Origin: Boseongicola sp.
GTDB taxonomy: Bacteria; Pseudomonadota; Alphaproteobacteria; Rhodobacterales; Rhodobacteraceae
Assembly: GCA_014075275.1 (NCBI GenBank)
Contig: CP046179.1
Location: 1,311,932-1,375,931 of the forward strand
Direction: 5' to 3'
DNA length: 64,000 nt
In this document: in pieces, positions 17,755 through 26,744 of the stretch
How positions within the stretch are numbered: the first letter of the stretch is position 1
Layout: every line of letters starts with the position of its first letter
The notes under the pieces: generated by a model
The model's input: only the letters and a program-made list of their open reading frames with translations
Told to the model about the DNA's origin: nothing
The model's database searches: none
Program-made: the position numbers and the translations under genes

Positions 17755-17770
17755 TACTGGTTAGGTGGTG

Positions 17771-17787
17771 CCGGGGTGAAACCCCGG
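17771..17787 (+). terminator. Hairpin after the small lipoprotein gene
   Basis: CCGGGG TGAAA CCCCGG, a perfect 6-bp stem. It is a shorter version of the hairpin at 1304-1322. It is followed by CCTACGGGA, without a T tract. Confidence 0.4.
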
Positions 17788-17838
17788 CCTACGGGATAAT
17801 TGGCGCGTGACAGGGAAAACCCGCCACGCGCCTATCGA

Positions 17839-17964
17839 CTATTGCTCGTCGCTACGTTTCTTCATCGTGCGGGCGACAACAAGATACAAAAGAGCGATAC
17901 CGCAGAGAACTGCGGCGATGCCAATTGCCGGGCTGCCACCAAAGATATTCGACAAAAATTCCAT
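17839..17964 (-). CDS. Small single-helix membrane protein, 41 residues
   Basis: A hand-read frame from the ATG at 17964 (ribosome site GGAAGAG) to a TAG at 17839-17841 encodes MEFLSNIFGGSPAIGIAAVL followed by the rest of one membrane helix and a basic end (TMKKRSDEQ). The layout, a short helix then positively charged tail, fits a small inner-membrane protein with its C-terminus inside. No family is recognised. Confidence 0.5.
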   Translation of the reverse strand: MEFLSNIFGGSPAIGIAAVLCGIALLYLVVARTMKKRSDEQ

Positions 17965-18354
17965 GTTTTCATCTCTTCCTTCGTCAATAGATGGGGGTTT
18001 TTAGCCCCGGATTATGATGAAGGTGTAGTGGGAATTGGGTGATTTGGACGTAAATCGGGCGGGGGGTTCAATCCCAAACCCGAAGGGCGAAACGTCCAGT
18101 GGACGTTTCGGGGATTGAACGCGCGGAGCGCCGGGGAGACGTTGGATCGGGTGCGCGGGCCGGGGTTTTGCGGCGGCAGGTGGTTGGGTTGTGGTCGGTT
18201 ATTGGAGAATCCGGCGTCAAAACAAGCAACGGTTTGCCAAAAAATTCTCAACAATCTATTGGCGAGTGGCAAAAAACCCACCCCAGACTCCAATCGGTTA
18301 GTGATTTCTTGATTAGATTGTTCAACTGAACTCTAAGCAGAAAAGGAGGCGACG
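17965..18354. other. Gene-free interval with a branched inverted repeat
   Basis: No gene is seen. The interval carries a composite repeat: outer arms TTCAATCCC (18067-18075) and GGGATTGAA (18111-18119), a small CCC-GAA-GGG hairpin (18079-18087) and an inner perfect 9-bp hairpin GAAACGTCC-AGT-GGACGTTTC (18089-18109). As RNA or single-stranded DNA this folds as a three-way junction. The last 100 bp are AT-rich and must hold the promoter of the DUF488 gene, which has AAAAGGAGG before its start. Confidence 0.6.
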
Positions 18355-18870
18355 ATGACACCACTCTATACAATTGGCTACGAGGGCAGCGATATTGATC
18401 GCTTGGTTGCGACGCTAAAGAACATCGGCGTTCAGGTTCTCGCCGATGTTCGAGAACTCCCGTTGTCTCGGAAAAAAGGGCTATCAAAGAACTCCTTACG
18501 CGATCGATTGGCAAGAGAAGGCATTGAGTATTTACACTTTAAAGAACTCGGTGATCCAAAGCCGGGCCGTGACGCGGCGAAATCTGGGAATATTCTAGAG
18601 TTTGAGCGTGTTTTTCTTAATCATCTTGCCTCCCCTAGCGCGCAAGAAGCGTTAACAAATCTACTTTCAGTTGCAGTTGGGCGTAAAACCTGCATGCTAT
18701 GTTTCGAACGATGCGCATCCATCTGCCACAGATCGTATATTGCAGACGAGGCTGTTGAGCGTGGATTTGAAGTATTAAATTTGGTTGCGGATCACCCTGA
18801 GCAGTATTTGGAAGATGGTATCTCAATCCCGCGTTACAATTCTCGTAAAGGCCTCACCGCAGCCGAGTAA
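18355..18870 (+). CDS. DUF488 family protein
   Basis: This 171-residue protein starts MTPLYTIGYEGSDIDRLV and has the DUF488 hallmarks: the LADVRELPLSRKKGLSK segment near residue 32, YLHFKELGDPK near 60 and the cysteine-rich CMLCFERCASICHRSYIAD near 120. The family is of unproved biochemistry; it has been discussed as a component of prokaryotic conflict or nucleic-acid-modifying systems. A strong AGGAGG precedes the ATG. The next gene starts within it (56-bp overlap), so the two are translationally coupled. Base use is lower in GC than the flanking genes, in keeping with transfer. Confidence 0.88.
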   Translation: MTPLYTIGYEGSDIDRLVATLKNIGVQVLADVRELPLSRKKGLSKNSLRDRLAREGIEYLHFKELGDPKPGRDAAKSGNILEFERVFLNHLASPSAQEALTNLLSVAVGRKTCMLCFERCASICHRSYIADEAVERGFEVLNLVADHPEQYLEDGISIPRYNSRKGLTAAE

Positions 18871-19573
18871 GACATACGCTGAAACCGTGTGCTGCGCCGG
18901 ATTGACAGCAGACGGAAACTGGAAACGCCTTTTCCCAATTCGATTTCGTCGACTGCAAGGCGACCAATCCTTCAAGCGTTGGGATATCGTCGAATTCGAT
19001 TACCGCAAACACGCCAGTGACCACAGACCAGAAAGTTGCCGCGTGCACGAGGAGTCGATTCATATTGTCGGAAGGACAAAGAAGTCCGCTGAAAAGGCTT
19101 CTTTGGTCGCCAGGGCACTGACTCCGTCAGAGAAATACGCCTCGGCCGAAGATATGTCTCTGGCCTTAATCCGACCAAAAAACGTTAGATTTGCATCAAA
19201 AAAGCGCACCGATGTTGAACTCAATAAGATGCGCGAACGATTTGCGGCGCAATCAGCGCAGCTCTCTCTAATCGAAGAGGAAATCGCCGCATACGAACCT
19301 TGTCCTTACGAGTTTACAATGCACTATTTTGATGAGGACGGACCACACAGAAAGACTTGTTCAGACTGGGAGACGTCCGCGACATTTTTCAATCATCGTC
19401 GGAAGTACGGCGAAGAGGCGACATTAAGGCATTTAGAAAAAACCTATTGTCATGATTATGTAGAAAGCGGCTTATACTTCGCGATTGGTAACATGAAGAA
19501 GCGTCCTAAGACTTGGCAACTACTGGGCATATTTCCAGTTAAGAGCACAAAACAGCAAGACCTATTCCCCTAG
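18815..19573 (+). CDS. Partner of DUF488; resembles dual-OB-domain proteins
   Basis: From the ATG at 18815 (MVSQSRVTILVKASPQPSKT) the protein has 252 residues. An N-terminal beta-rich part includes AETVCCAGLTADGNWKRLFP and RWDIVEFDYRKH, which I associate with the family called dual-OB domain, though from memory and not a search. The centre is helical and charged (residues 120-175), and the C-terminal part holds YESGLYFAIGNMKKRPKTWQ-like sequence (actual start VESGLYF) found near the ends of such proteins. OB folds commonly bind nucleic acid. Its start lies inside the DUF488 gene, so a joint function is likely; a conflict or repair role is inference. Confidence 0.6.
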   Translation: MVSQSRVTILVKASPQPSKTYAETVCCAGLTADGNWKRLFPIRFRRLQGDQSFKRWDIVEFDYRKHASDHRPESCRVHEESIHIVGRTKKSAEKASLVARALTPSEKYASAEDMSLALIRPKNVRFASKKRTDVELNKMRERFAAQSAQLSLIEEEIAAYEPCPYEFTMHYFDEDGPHRKTCSDWETSATFFNHRRKYGEEATLRHLEKTYCHDYVESGLYFAIGNMKKRPKTWQLLGIFPVKSTKQQDLFP

Positions 19574-19606
19574 CTGTAGTCGAACAGTTGACGCACCCCA
19601 ACTTCC

Positions 19607-19651
19607 GGGTGTGGCCACGCGATTCACTGCGTGAATAGCTGCCGGCCACCC
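19607..19651. terminator. Inverted repeat between the dual-OB-like gene and lepA
   Basis: GGGT-GT-GGCC (19607-19616) can pair with GGCCACCC (19644-19651), enclosing a perfect ATTCAC-TGC-GTGAAT hairpin (19622-19636). It sits between two convergent genes, so it may end both transcripts. No clear downstream T tract on either strand. Confidence 0.35.
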
Positions 19652-19671
19652 GCACAAAAAATGGTCAGCTT

Positions 19672-21471
19672 TCAGCTGTCCATTTTAAGTGCGTTTATAA
19701 ACGCCTCCTGCGGAATCTCCACTTTCCCAAACTGCCGCATCTTCTTCTTCCCGGCCTTCTGCTTATCCAGCAGCTTCCGCTTACGCGTGGCATCCCCACC
19801 ATAACACTTCGCGGTCACGTCTTTCCTCAATGCCGACAAGGTCTCGCGCGCGATCACTTTGCCGCCAATCGCCGCCTGGATCGGGATTTTGAACATGTGG
19901 CGGGGGATCAGGTCTTTTAGTTTTTCGACCATGGCGCGGCCCCGCATCTCGGCGCGGTCGCGGTGGACCATCATGGACAGGGCGTCCACAGGCTCGTCAT
20001 TCACCAGGATCGACATTTTCACCAGGTTGTCGGTCCGGTAGCCGGTCATCTGATAGTCAAAGCTGGCATAGCCTTTGGTGACGGATTTCAGGCGGTCGTA
20101 GAAGTCGAAGACGACCTCGTTCAATGGCAGGTCATAGACGACCATGGCGCGCGATCCGGCATAGGTCAGGTCTTGTTGGATGCCGCGGCGGTCCTGGCAG
20201 AGTTTCAGGACGTCGCCCAGGTATTCGTCGGGCACAAGGATAGTGGCCTTGATGCGGGGTTCTTCCAGGTGGTCGACCAGGGTCATGTCGGGCATGTCGG
20301 CGGGGTTGTGCAGTTCGGTCATGGTGCCGTCGCGCATGTAGACGTGGTAGATCACGCTGGGCGCGGTGGTGATCAGGTCGATGCCGTATTCACGTTCGAT
20401 GCGGTCGCGGATGACTTCGAGGTGGAGCAGGCCGAGGAAACCGCAGCGGAAGCCGAAGCCGAGGGCGGCAGAGGTTTCCATTTCGTTGGTGAAGCTGGCG
20501 TCGTTCAGGGCGAGTTTTTCGATGGCGTCGCGCAGGTCTTCGAACTCGGCGTTGTCGACGGGGAAGAGGCCGCAGAAGACGACGGGTTGTGCGGGTTTAA
20601 AGCCCGGGAGCGCGTTGGGCGTGCCCTTTTTCTCGTGCGTGATGGTGTCTCCGACGCGGGTGTCGCGGACCTGTTTGATGGATGCGGTCAGGACGCCGAT
20701 TTCGCCGGGGCCAAGCTCTTTGATGTCGACCATCTCGGGTTTCAGGACCGAAAGCTTGTCGATGCCGTATTTGGCACCGGTCTGCATCATCTTGATCTGG
20801 TCGCCCTTTTTGACCGTGCCGTCGATGACGCGGATCATGACGACGACGCCGAGGTAGGGGTCATACCAACTGTCGACCAGCATCGCCTTTAAGGGCGCGT
20901 CGCGGTCGCCTTTGGGGGATGGCAAGCGTGTAACGATGGCTTCCAGCACCTCGGGGATGCCGATGCCGGTTTTGGCGCTGATCTGCACGGCGTCTGTGGC
21001 GTCGATGCCGATGACATCTTCGATCTGTTCCGCAACACGGTCGATGTCGGCCGCCGGAAGGTCGATCTTGTTCAGGACCGGAACAATCTCGTGATCGGCT
21101 TCGATGGCCTGATAGACGTTGGCGAGGGTTTGTGCCTCGACGCCTTGGCTGGCGTCCACGACCAGAAGCGAGCCTTCGACGGCCTGCATCGAGCGGCTGA
21201 CTTCGTAGGCGAAGTCAACGTGGCCCGGTGTGTCGATCAGGTTGAGGATATAGGTCTCGCCATCTTTTGCCGGGTATTCGATCCGCACGGTGTTGGCTTT
21301 GATAGTAATCCCGCGTTCGCGTTCGATGTCCATCGAATCCAGGATCTGCTCTTTCATGTCGCGTTGAGCAACGGTGCCGGTCAGCTGGATCAGCCGGTCA
21401 GCAAGCGTGGATTTCCCGTGGTCGATATGGGCGACGATGGAGAAATTGCGGATATGGTCGAGGTCGGTCAT
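19672..21471 (-). CDS. lepA: Elongation factor 4 (LepA)
   Basis: The ATG at 21471 ([20 protein letters not shown]) gives 599 residues, the family length; upstream codons up to 21573 are open but not LepA-like. It is a translational GTPase that acts on ribosomes during translation under stress. The G1 motif AHIDHGKS lies at 14-21, the switch region RERGITIKA near 49-57, DTPGH near 82, NKID near 136, and the LepA-specific C-terminal domain ends with [21 protein letters not shown]. It is transcribed alone, convergent with the dual-OB-like gene. Confidence 0.97.
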   Translation of the reverse strand: MTDLDHIRNFSIVAHIDHGKSTLADRLIQLTGTVAQRDMKEQILDSMDIERERGITIKANTVRIEYPAKDGETYILNLIDTPGHVDFAYEVSRSMQAVEGSLLVVDASQGVEAQTLANVYQAIEADHEIVPVLNKIDLPAADIDRVAEQIEDVIGIDATDAVQISAKTGIGIPEVLEAIVTRLPSPKGDRDAPLKAMLVDSWYDPYLGVVVMIRVIDGTVKKGDQIKMMQTGAKYGIDKLSVLKPEMVDIKELGPGEIGVLTASIKQVRDTRVGDTITHEKKGTPNALPGFKPAQPVVFCGLFPVDNAEFEDLRDAIEKLALNDASFTNEMETSAALGFGFRCGFLGLLHLEVIRDRIEREYGIDLITTAPSVIYHVYMRDGTMTELHNPADMPDMTLVDHLEEPRIKATILVPDEYLGDVLKLCQDRRGIQQDLTYAGSRAMVVYDLPLNEVVFDFYDRLKSVTKGYASFDYQMTGYRTDNLVKMSILVNDEPVDALSMMVHRDRAEMRGRAMVEKLKDLIPRHMFKIPIQAAIGGKVIARETLSALRKDVTAKCYGGDATRKRKLLDKQKAGKKKMRQFGKVEIPQEAFINALKMDS

Positions 21472-21784
21472 GAGGGTGGGATATGGTGCAGGAATTGACG
21501 TTTGTCGAGGGGGTCGGTCTGCCCCACGACCGTGGTCGTCTTGCAAGGGTTGGTTGGCTTCGGACAGAGGCATTTTACACTGTCTTTTTGATAGACACAG
21601 TTCAGGCCATCGCTAGATTAAGATTCCGTTTTTCTAGTTTCTGAGTCGGCTATGCGGACGCAGCTGCCGTCCGGCCGCTGCGATTGAACGACTGGTAGTT
21701 GCAGATAGCAACTTCGGCACAAATCCCCTTTCGACATGGGTTCCCGTGTTGTAGCCTTCAGGCAAGCAGAGGGGGGATGCGGCG

Positions 21785-23431
21785 ATGGAATACTACGATC
21801 TCGGGAATTACACTTGGAAGGTGTCAACATCGTCCGATGAGGCCCAGCTTTGGTTCGATCGGGGATTGGCCTGGACCTATGCCTACAACCACGAAGAAGC
21901 GATCGTTTGCTTTCAAAAAGCCGTGACAGCCGATCCCGCCTGCGCAATGGCACACTGGGGCATCGCCTACTGCATCGGGCCGAACTACAACAAACCTTGG
22001 GAGACATTCGAAGAGGAAGAAAAGCCCGATTGTATTGCCTTGGCGAAATCTTCAATCGAGGCGGCGACCGCACTGCTGAGCGAACTGACACCCGTTGAGC
22101 GTGCCCTTATTGAAGCAATCCCGGCGCGTTATCCGGCCTCATCGGATATCGAGGATTTCAGCCCCTGGAACGATGCATTCGCCGAAGCGATGCGCAAGGT
22201 GCATGCTGACTTCAGTCAGGATCTGGACGTGTGCGCTGTTTTCGCCGAGTCGATCATGAACCGGACCCCTTGGCAGCTCTGGGACCTTCCAACCGGTAAG
22301 CCTGCGGATGGGGCCGACACGCTTGAAGCCATCGCCGTACTCGACAAGGCATTCGAATCTCTTCCCGGAGCGTGGCAGCACGCGGGGCTTTTGCACATGT
22401 ACATCCACCTGATGGAAATGTCGCCGCATCCCGAGCGGGCGCTCCGCCACGGCGATGTCCTCAGCGCATTGGTGCCTGAGGCTGGGCACCTACTTCATAT
22501 GCCGACCCATATCGACGTTTTGTGCGGGGACTACATGAATGTTGTGCTGCGCAACCATTCGGCCATCGTGGCGGACCGGAAGTTCCTTGAGCGCGAGGGA
22601 CCGGACAACTTCTATTCCGTCTATCGTTGTCACAACTATCACTTCAAAATCTACGGCGCGATGTTCCTGGGGCAGCCCACCGCTGCGCTGGAAGCAGCAG
22701 AAGAATTGATGGCCACTTTGCCTTCGGACACTCTTCAGCCCATGGCGGACTGGTTTGAAGGGTTCATCCCGATGAAACAGCATGTCCTGATCAGGTTTGG
22801 GCGATGGCAGGATATTCTCGATCAGGTTCTGCCCGCCGATGAAGACCTATACAGCGTAACCATCGCCATGATGAGGTACGCCCGAACAGTCGCCTTGGCC
22901 AACTTGCACAGGATCACGGACGCAGAAAATGAAAAAGCCGAGTTCTATGATGCCTTGGCGAGTGTTCCCGAAAGCCGCATGCTGTTCAACAACACCTGCC
23001 GTGACATACTGAGAGTCGCTGAACAAATGATGCTTGGCGAACTCGCGTATCATAAAGGGGAGCACGAGGTCGCATTCAATCATTTGCGCAGATCTGTCGA
23101 GATCGATGACAACCTTCCCTACGACGAACCCTGGGGCTGGATGCAACCCACGCGCCACGCGCTGGGAGCCCTGCTGCTTGAACAGGGGGAGATGGAGGAA
23201 GCGGAAGCGGTCTACCGTGCGGATCTTGGCCTGGACGCTACACTCAGCCGGGCGTGCCAGCACCCGGGCAACGTATGGAGCCTGCACGGTCTGCACGAAT
23301 GCCTCACCCGGCGCGGCGAAAAGGTCGAAGCAGCTCACATCAAGCTGCAGCTGGACAAGGCCGTGGCCAGGGCCGAGGTGCCAATCAAGGCGTCGTGTTA
23401 CTGCCGACAGAAGGCTTTGGCGGCGGAATAA
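21785..23431 (+). CDS. TPR-repeat protein of unknown role
   Basis: This 548-residue soluble protein begins MEYYDLGNYTWKVSTSSDEA and shows TPR-like helical pairs near residues 20-60 (WFDRGLAWTYAYNHEEAIVCFQKAV), 290-310, 395-440 and 445-480. The middle contains a conserved-looking histidine-rich stretch, HAGLLHMYIHLMEMSPHPERAL, and HLLHMPTHIDVLCGDY, which could bind a metal, although that is inference. I know bacterial proteins of this type only as TPR proteins with no assigned role. It stands alone between lepA and the ABC cassette. Confidence 0.75.
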   Translation: MEYYDLGNYTWKVSTSSDEAQLWFDRGLAWTYAYNHEEAIVCFQKAVTADPACAMAHWGIAYCIGPNYNKPWETFEEEEKPDCIALAKSSIEAATALLSELTPVERALIEAIPARYPASSDIEDFSPWNDAFAEAMRKVHADFSQDLDVCAVFAESIMNRTPWQLWDLPTGKPADGADTLEAIAVLDKAFESLPGAWQHAGLLHMYIHLMEMSPHPERALRHGDVLSALVPEAGHLLHMPTHIDVLCGDYMNVVLRNHSAIVADRKFLEREGPDNFYSVYRCHNYHFKIYGAMFLGQPTAALEAAEELMATLPSDTLQPMADWFEGFIPMKQHVLIRFGRWQDILDQVLPADEDLYSVTIAMMRYARTVALANLHRITDAENEKAEFYDALASVPESRMLFNNTCRDILRVAEQMMLGELAYHKGEHEVAFNHLRRSVEIDDNLPYDEPWGWMQPTRHALGALLLEQGEMEEAEAVYRADLGLDATLSRACQHPGNVWSLHGLHECLTRRGEKVEAAHIKLQLDKAVARAEVPIKASCYCRQKALAAE

Positions 23432-24035
23432 TCGTCCGCAAGTTCAGCTCGCCTTTCTGCCACCAGACAACGCTCGGTTTTTCCCGAGACCCGGCCAATG
23501 CCGACGAAAACGTCTCTATGACTGAATGACGGGCGGAAACGCGTTTACTGCAATGGGGCGTTCAATCCCATCTCGAATGGCTAGTTTGGACCAGCAGTCC
23601 AGCTGCCTATGTCCGCTCATCGCGCCTGTCGAACATTCGTTTCCTATACAGCAAGTGACACTAACGGCTCGGAGCCGACCTCGGAGGCGGCGCAGCATCC
23701 GCGTTTCGGCAAAGCCCGTTCAGGCACTGACGGCCCTAAGCCGACATTCGACTTCCGGAAGTCTGGATCAATCGCCTTCCCGTAAGCGGCCGTTGGTGCA
23801 AGGTGCAGCATTTTGGCCCGGGCGGATGGCGGCAACGCGGACGAAACCGACAAAGCCAAAGTTTTTTCAAACGACTGCTTCCAAATCTGTGCCGTAGTTG
23901 GGCTCATTCACGAGGCGATCCCCGCCGCCAAACAAACATACATTCAATTCATATTGATTTGTAATGTATGATATGACACAATCATCGCATTCGCTTGCGG
24001 TGCCTGCACCGATTCGAGAAATCAGGGAGAGAGAA
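23432..24035. other. Gene-free interval before the ABC cassette, with an inverted repeat
   Basis: No gene is supported; overlapping short frames are of low quality. An inverted repeat with perfect 8-bp arms, CATACATT (23937-23944) and AATGTATG (23963-23970), separated by 18 bp, lies about 65 bp before the binding-protein start and overlaps the likely promoter region. It is a candidate operator. Confidence 0.5.
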
Positions 24036-25571
24036 ATGATCACACTTGCTAGGCGGGGATTCATGCAGGGGCTTGGCGTTGCAGCCGGAGCCGCGATTGT
24101 CCCGCAATTTGCATACGCGCAAGACAGGCGCAATGTTGTTGTTGGCGTGCAAAGGTTGCCCGAGAACATCAGTCCAGGCCGCGACACCTCGGACTTTACC
24201 GTGCCGATTTCATACAATGTGTTCGATAAACTGATTGAACTGGACTTCCAAAACCAGATGGACCCGGGGCCAGGTCTGGCCACATCCTGGGAGATCAAAG
24301 ATCACAAGGAAATTACGTTTCATCTTCGTGAAGGTGTGAAGTTCCACAATGGCGACACAATGACCGCCGAAGACGTGGCCTTCACCTATTCGAAAGAGAG
24401 GCGCGAAAGCGATGGACCCGTACGGCTTTCGCAATTCTTCTCCAATATCGCGGAAGTTCATGTGGTCGATCCGTTGACCTTACGGATCGTAATGGATGGT
24501 GTCGACCCTATCCTTGAGCAACGCTTTGCAATGTGGAGCGGAGAGGTTGTCAACAAGCGGGCATATCAGGCGGCAGCGAGTTACACTGCCTGGGCGTTGA
24601 ATCCCGTCGGCACCGGGCCCTTCAAAGTCTCGAGCCTAAACACCGATGCTTTCAATCTCGAAGCCTTCGATGATCACTGGCGCGGTCAGCCGAATTTGGC
24701 GTCGCTCAAGTTTGTCGAGGTTCCCGAAGTTGCCGGGCGAATTGCCGGGCTAGCATCTGGGGACTTCGACATGTTCACAGTGCTTCCGGCCGATCAGATT
24801 AGTACCGTCGAAAATTACGACGACATCGAAGTTGTTGGCGGGCCCGGCGCTAAGATGCGCATTCTGATTTTTAATCAGGGTGACTTTGCGCATCCGATGA
24901 TGAAAAACGTGCATTTCCGCCGCGCGCTCAGTCTATCGGTGGATCGTCAGCTTATCGCAGACGCGCTGTTCGCGGGGCGCGCGTCAGTACCAAACGGACT
25001 GCAGCTACCCAGTTTCGGGGACATCTATGATGCGAACTATCCCAAGCCAGTCTACGACATCGAACGCGCCAAAGAAGAGCTGGCATTGTCTGGCTACAAT
25101 GGCGAAGTCATCGACTATCCGCTTCTTCCAAACGTAATCGACACCGAGGTCGCTGTCGCCGAAGTTCTGGCCGAGATGTGGCGCGGCGCCGGGATCAACG
25201 TCGAGCTGCAGATACGCGAGAACTGGAAGCAGATAACCAAGGCGCATCATTCGATCCGCAACATGTCGGCAACGATGGTGTGGCAGGACCCGGCCACTAT
25301 CCTTTGGCGACTATTCAGGCCAAAGGTGATGAAAGGCCGCGGCTGGGGCTGGGTTAACGAGGCGTTCAATGCAGGCGGCAGGGTGCTGGAGACTGACCCC
25401 GACCCAGCAGCACGGCAAGCGGCCTTCCAGACCATGATGCACGAATGGGAAACCAACGATCCCATGGGTATCATTCTGTTCCAGGAAACTTGGCTCTATG
25501 GAAAGAAAAAGGATCTGGATTGGCAGCCGTATGCTTTGCCGTATCTAGACTTCGGCCCGGCCAACGTTTGA
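24036..25571 (+). CDS. ABC transporter substrate-binding protein, peptide/opine family
   Basis: The ATG at 24036 follows AGGGAGAGAG and gives 511 residues. The start MITLARRGFMQGLGVAAGAA is a twin-arginine-like export signal ending near AYAQ. The body is a family 5 solute-binding protein: FHLREGVKFHNGDTMTAEDVAFTY near residues 93-116, and FNQGDFAHPMMKNVHFRRAL near 283. Such proteins catch peptides, opines or similar solutes in the periplasm for an ABC importer. The ABC ATPase and permease genes lie at 27947-31637; the deacylase and regulator genes are between. It probably opens this uptake system although it has its own promoter. Confidence 0.92.
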   Translation: MITLARRGFMQGLGVAAGAAIVPQFAYAQDRRNVVVGVQRLPENISPGRDTSDFTVPISYNVFDKLIELDFQNQMDPGPGLATSWEIKDHKEITFHLREGVKFHNGDTMTAEDVAFTYSKERRESDGPVRLSQFFSNIAEVHVVDPLTLRIVMDGVDPILEQRFAMWSGEVVNKRAYQAAASYTAWALNPVGTGPFKVSSLNTDAFNLEAFDDHWRGQPNLASLKFVEVPEVAGRIAGLASGDFDMFTVLPADQISTVENYDDIEVVGGPGAKMRILIFNQGDFAHPMMKNVHFRRALSLSVDRQLIADALFAGRASVPNGLQLPSFGDIYDANYPKPVYDIERAKEELALSGYNGEVIDYPLLPNVIDTEVAVAEVLAEMWRGAGINVELQIRENWKQITKAHHSIRNMSATMVWQDPATILWRLFRPKVMKGRGWGWVNEAFNAGGRVLETDPDPAARQAAFQTMMHEWETNDPMGIILFQETWLYGKKKDLDWQPYALPYLDFGPANV

Positions 25572-25660
25572 ACGGCCTACAAGTACAACTAGTTCAGGGT
25601 CGGCGCGTCACCGGCCCTTTTCCTTTGCCTAGCTGATTGTTTGAATGTTGGGGGCGTTCG

Positions 25661-25688
25661 CAAATTGTATGTACAACTAACAAATTTG
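25661..25688. promoter_or_regulatory. Palindrome, candidate operator
   Basis: TTGTATGTACAA (25665-25676) is a perfect palindrome with arms TTGTA/TACAA, set inside weaker outer arms CAAATT and AATTTG. GTACAACTA within it recurs at 25583-25591. It sits just beyond the stop of the deacylase gene and resembles the TTGT...ACAA palindrome before the regulator gene. Confidence 0.35.
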
Positions 25689-25695
25689 CTCTGAC

Positions 25696-26667
25696 TTAAT
25701 CGACTATTTCTTTTGCAAACCGGCCACAGCTGCCACCGTCCAGCCGGAAATGTACGGGCATTATGAAGTAGCATTCGTCAACCGGAGTGCGCACTTCCCT
25801 ACGATCAGGGCCTGCGAAACCAAGCAACGTACCGTGCTGTGGAAAGTATGCGCCGTTCTCGAAGTCCTTTGCGTATTCGAAGATACCGCCCTCAGGCAAA
25901 ATAATCTCAACGACCTTCAAGCGTTTTTGGTCCGACTCCTGGATTCTTGGCCGTTTGGGGAGAACGCCAGCACACTCAAGGAATTCCAGCGCTACTTGTT
26001 CGCCCTCATCAATTGCTGAGGCCTGCCAGTGCTGTCCTGCTTCGAGTTGTATCGCGACGGATTTGCTCTTGGGATCTCCGAATTGAGCATAGTCGCGCAA
26101 CCGCAGTCGTTCGGCCTGATGCATCGTACCGGTCAGGACAAGCGGGATGCCGGTAATGCTTTTGGCAAAGTCGAGTGCCGCCGGTTTGCCCTGCAAAAGT
26201 GCTACAGGACGGCCGCGCCCCTGCATTGTATGAATGTCCAACAGGTAGTCGACCGTATCCACGATCGGGCGCAACGCTCGTACGCGACGCACTTCCGCAA
26301 GTTGGTTACTGTCATCGTCGATCTCCGCCCCCCAAACCCGATTCATATCCGCATCCACAGAGCGATTATTGTATGGAGCGGAGCTGTCAAACTGACCGTA
26401 CGCGGTCGGGTTGCCGAAGCAGTAAGTCAACTTGCCACGCGTTGGGCGCACATTGCCTTCGATCAACCTGTCAAGGATAGCTGCTCCGGCAATCTCATTG
26501 CCGTGCATTATCCCACATATCATGGCGTGTGGTCCGGACCGACCGCTGTCGAAGCTCCAGACAAATGACGGTCCGCAATTGCCGTCGGCATACTTCGAAA
26601 TGTCCACGGGGACATATTCAACATTTGTGTAGTGACGAGACAATTCGTCCATTACAAAGGGTGCCAT
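25696..26667 (-). CDS. Zinc deacylase, succinylglutamate desuccinylase/aspartoacylase family
   Basis: From the ATG at 26667 (MAPFVMDELSRHYTN), supported by CAGGAAG upstream, the product has 323 residues. It is a zinc-dependent amidohydrolase of the AstE/AspA type: the HGNE metal motif appears in GIMHGNEIAGAAI near residue 54, the second histidine in LLDIHTMQG near 143, and a catalytic-type glutamate in IQLEAGQHW near 205. Such enzymes remove acyl groups from N-acyl amino acids. It lies divergently from the regulator and faces the binding-protein gene, so the ABC system may import an N-acylated compound that this enzyme processes; this is inference. Confidence 0.85.
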   Translation of the reverse strand: MAPFVMDELSRHYTNVEYVPVDISKYADGNCGPSFVWSFDSGRSGPHAMICGIMHGNEIAGAAILDRLIEGNVRPTRGKLTYCFGNPTAYGQFDSSAPYNNRSVDADMNRVWGAEIDDDSNQLAEVRRVRALRPIVDTVDYLLDIHTMQGRGRPVALLQGKPAALDFAKSITGIPLVLTGTMHQAERLRLRDYAQFGDPKSKSVAIQLEAGQHWQASAIDEGEQVALEFLECAGVLPKRPRIQESDQKRLKVVEIILPEGGIFEYAKDFENGAYFPQHGTLLGFAGPDRREVRTPVDECYFIMPVHFRLDGGSCGRFAKEIVD

Positions 26668-26684
26668 ACAAGACTTCCTGCAAT

Positions 26685-26713
26685 ACAATTTGTTTGACAA
26701 ACAATCACATTGT
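26685..26713. promoter_or_regulatory. Palindromic operator between deacylase and regulator genes
   Basis: TTGTTTGACAAACAA (26690-26704) is a perfect palindrome around a central A. Outer repeats ACAAT (26685-26689) and ATTGT (26709-26713) add further symmetry. It lies in the 77-bp divergent gap and could serve both promoters. GntR- and LacI-type proteins commonly bind such sites and often control their own gene. Confidence 0.5.
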
Positions 26714-26744
26714 TAGGTAAATATCAACCAATGGGAGGACGAAG

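Noticed and set aside
19963-20892. 309-codon plus-strand frame opposite lepA
   Set aside because: Antisense to a well-supported essential gene; composition is that of a shadow frame.
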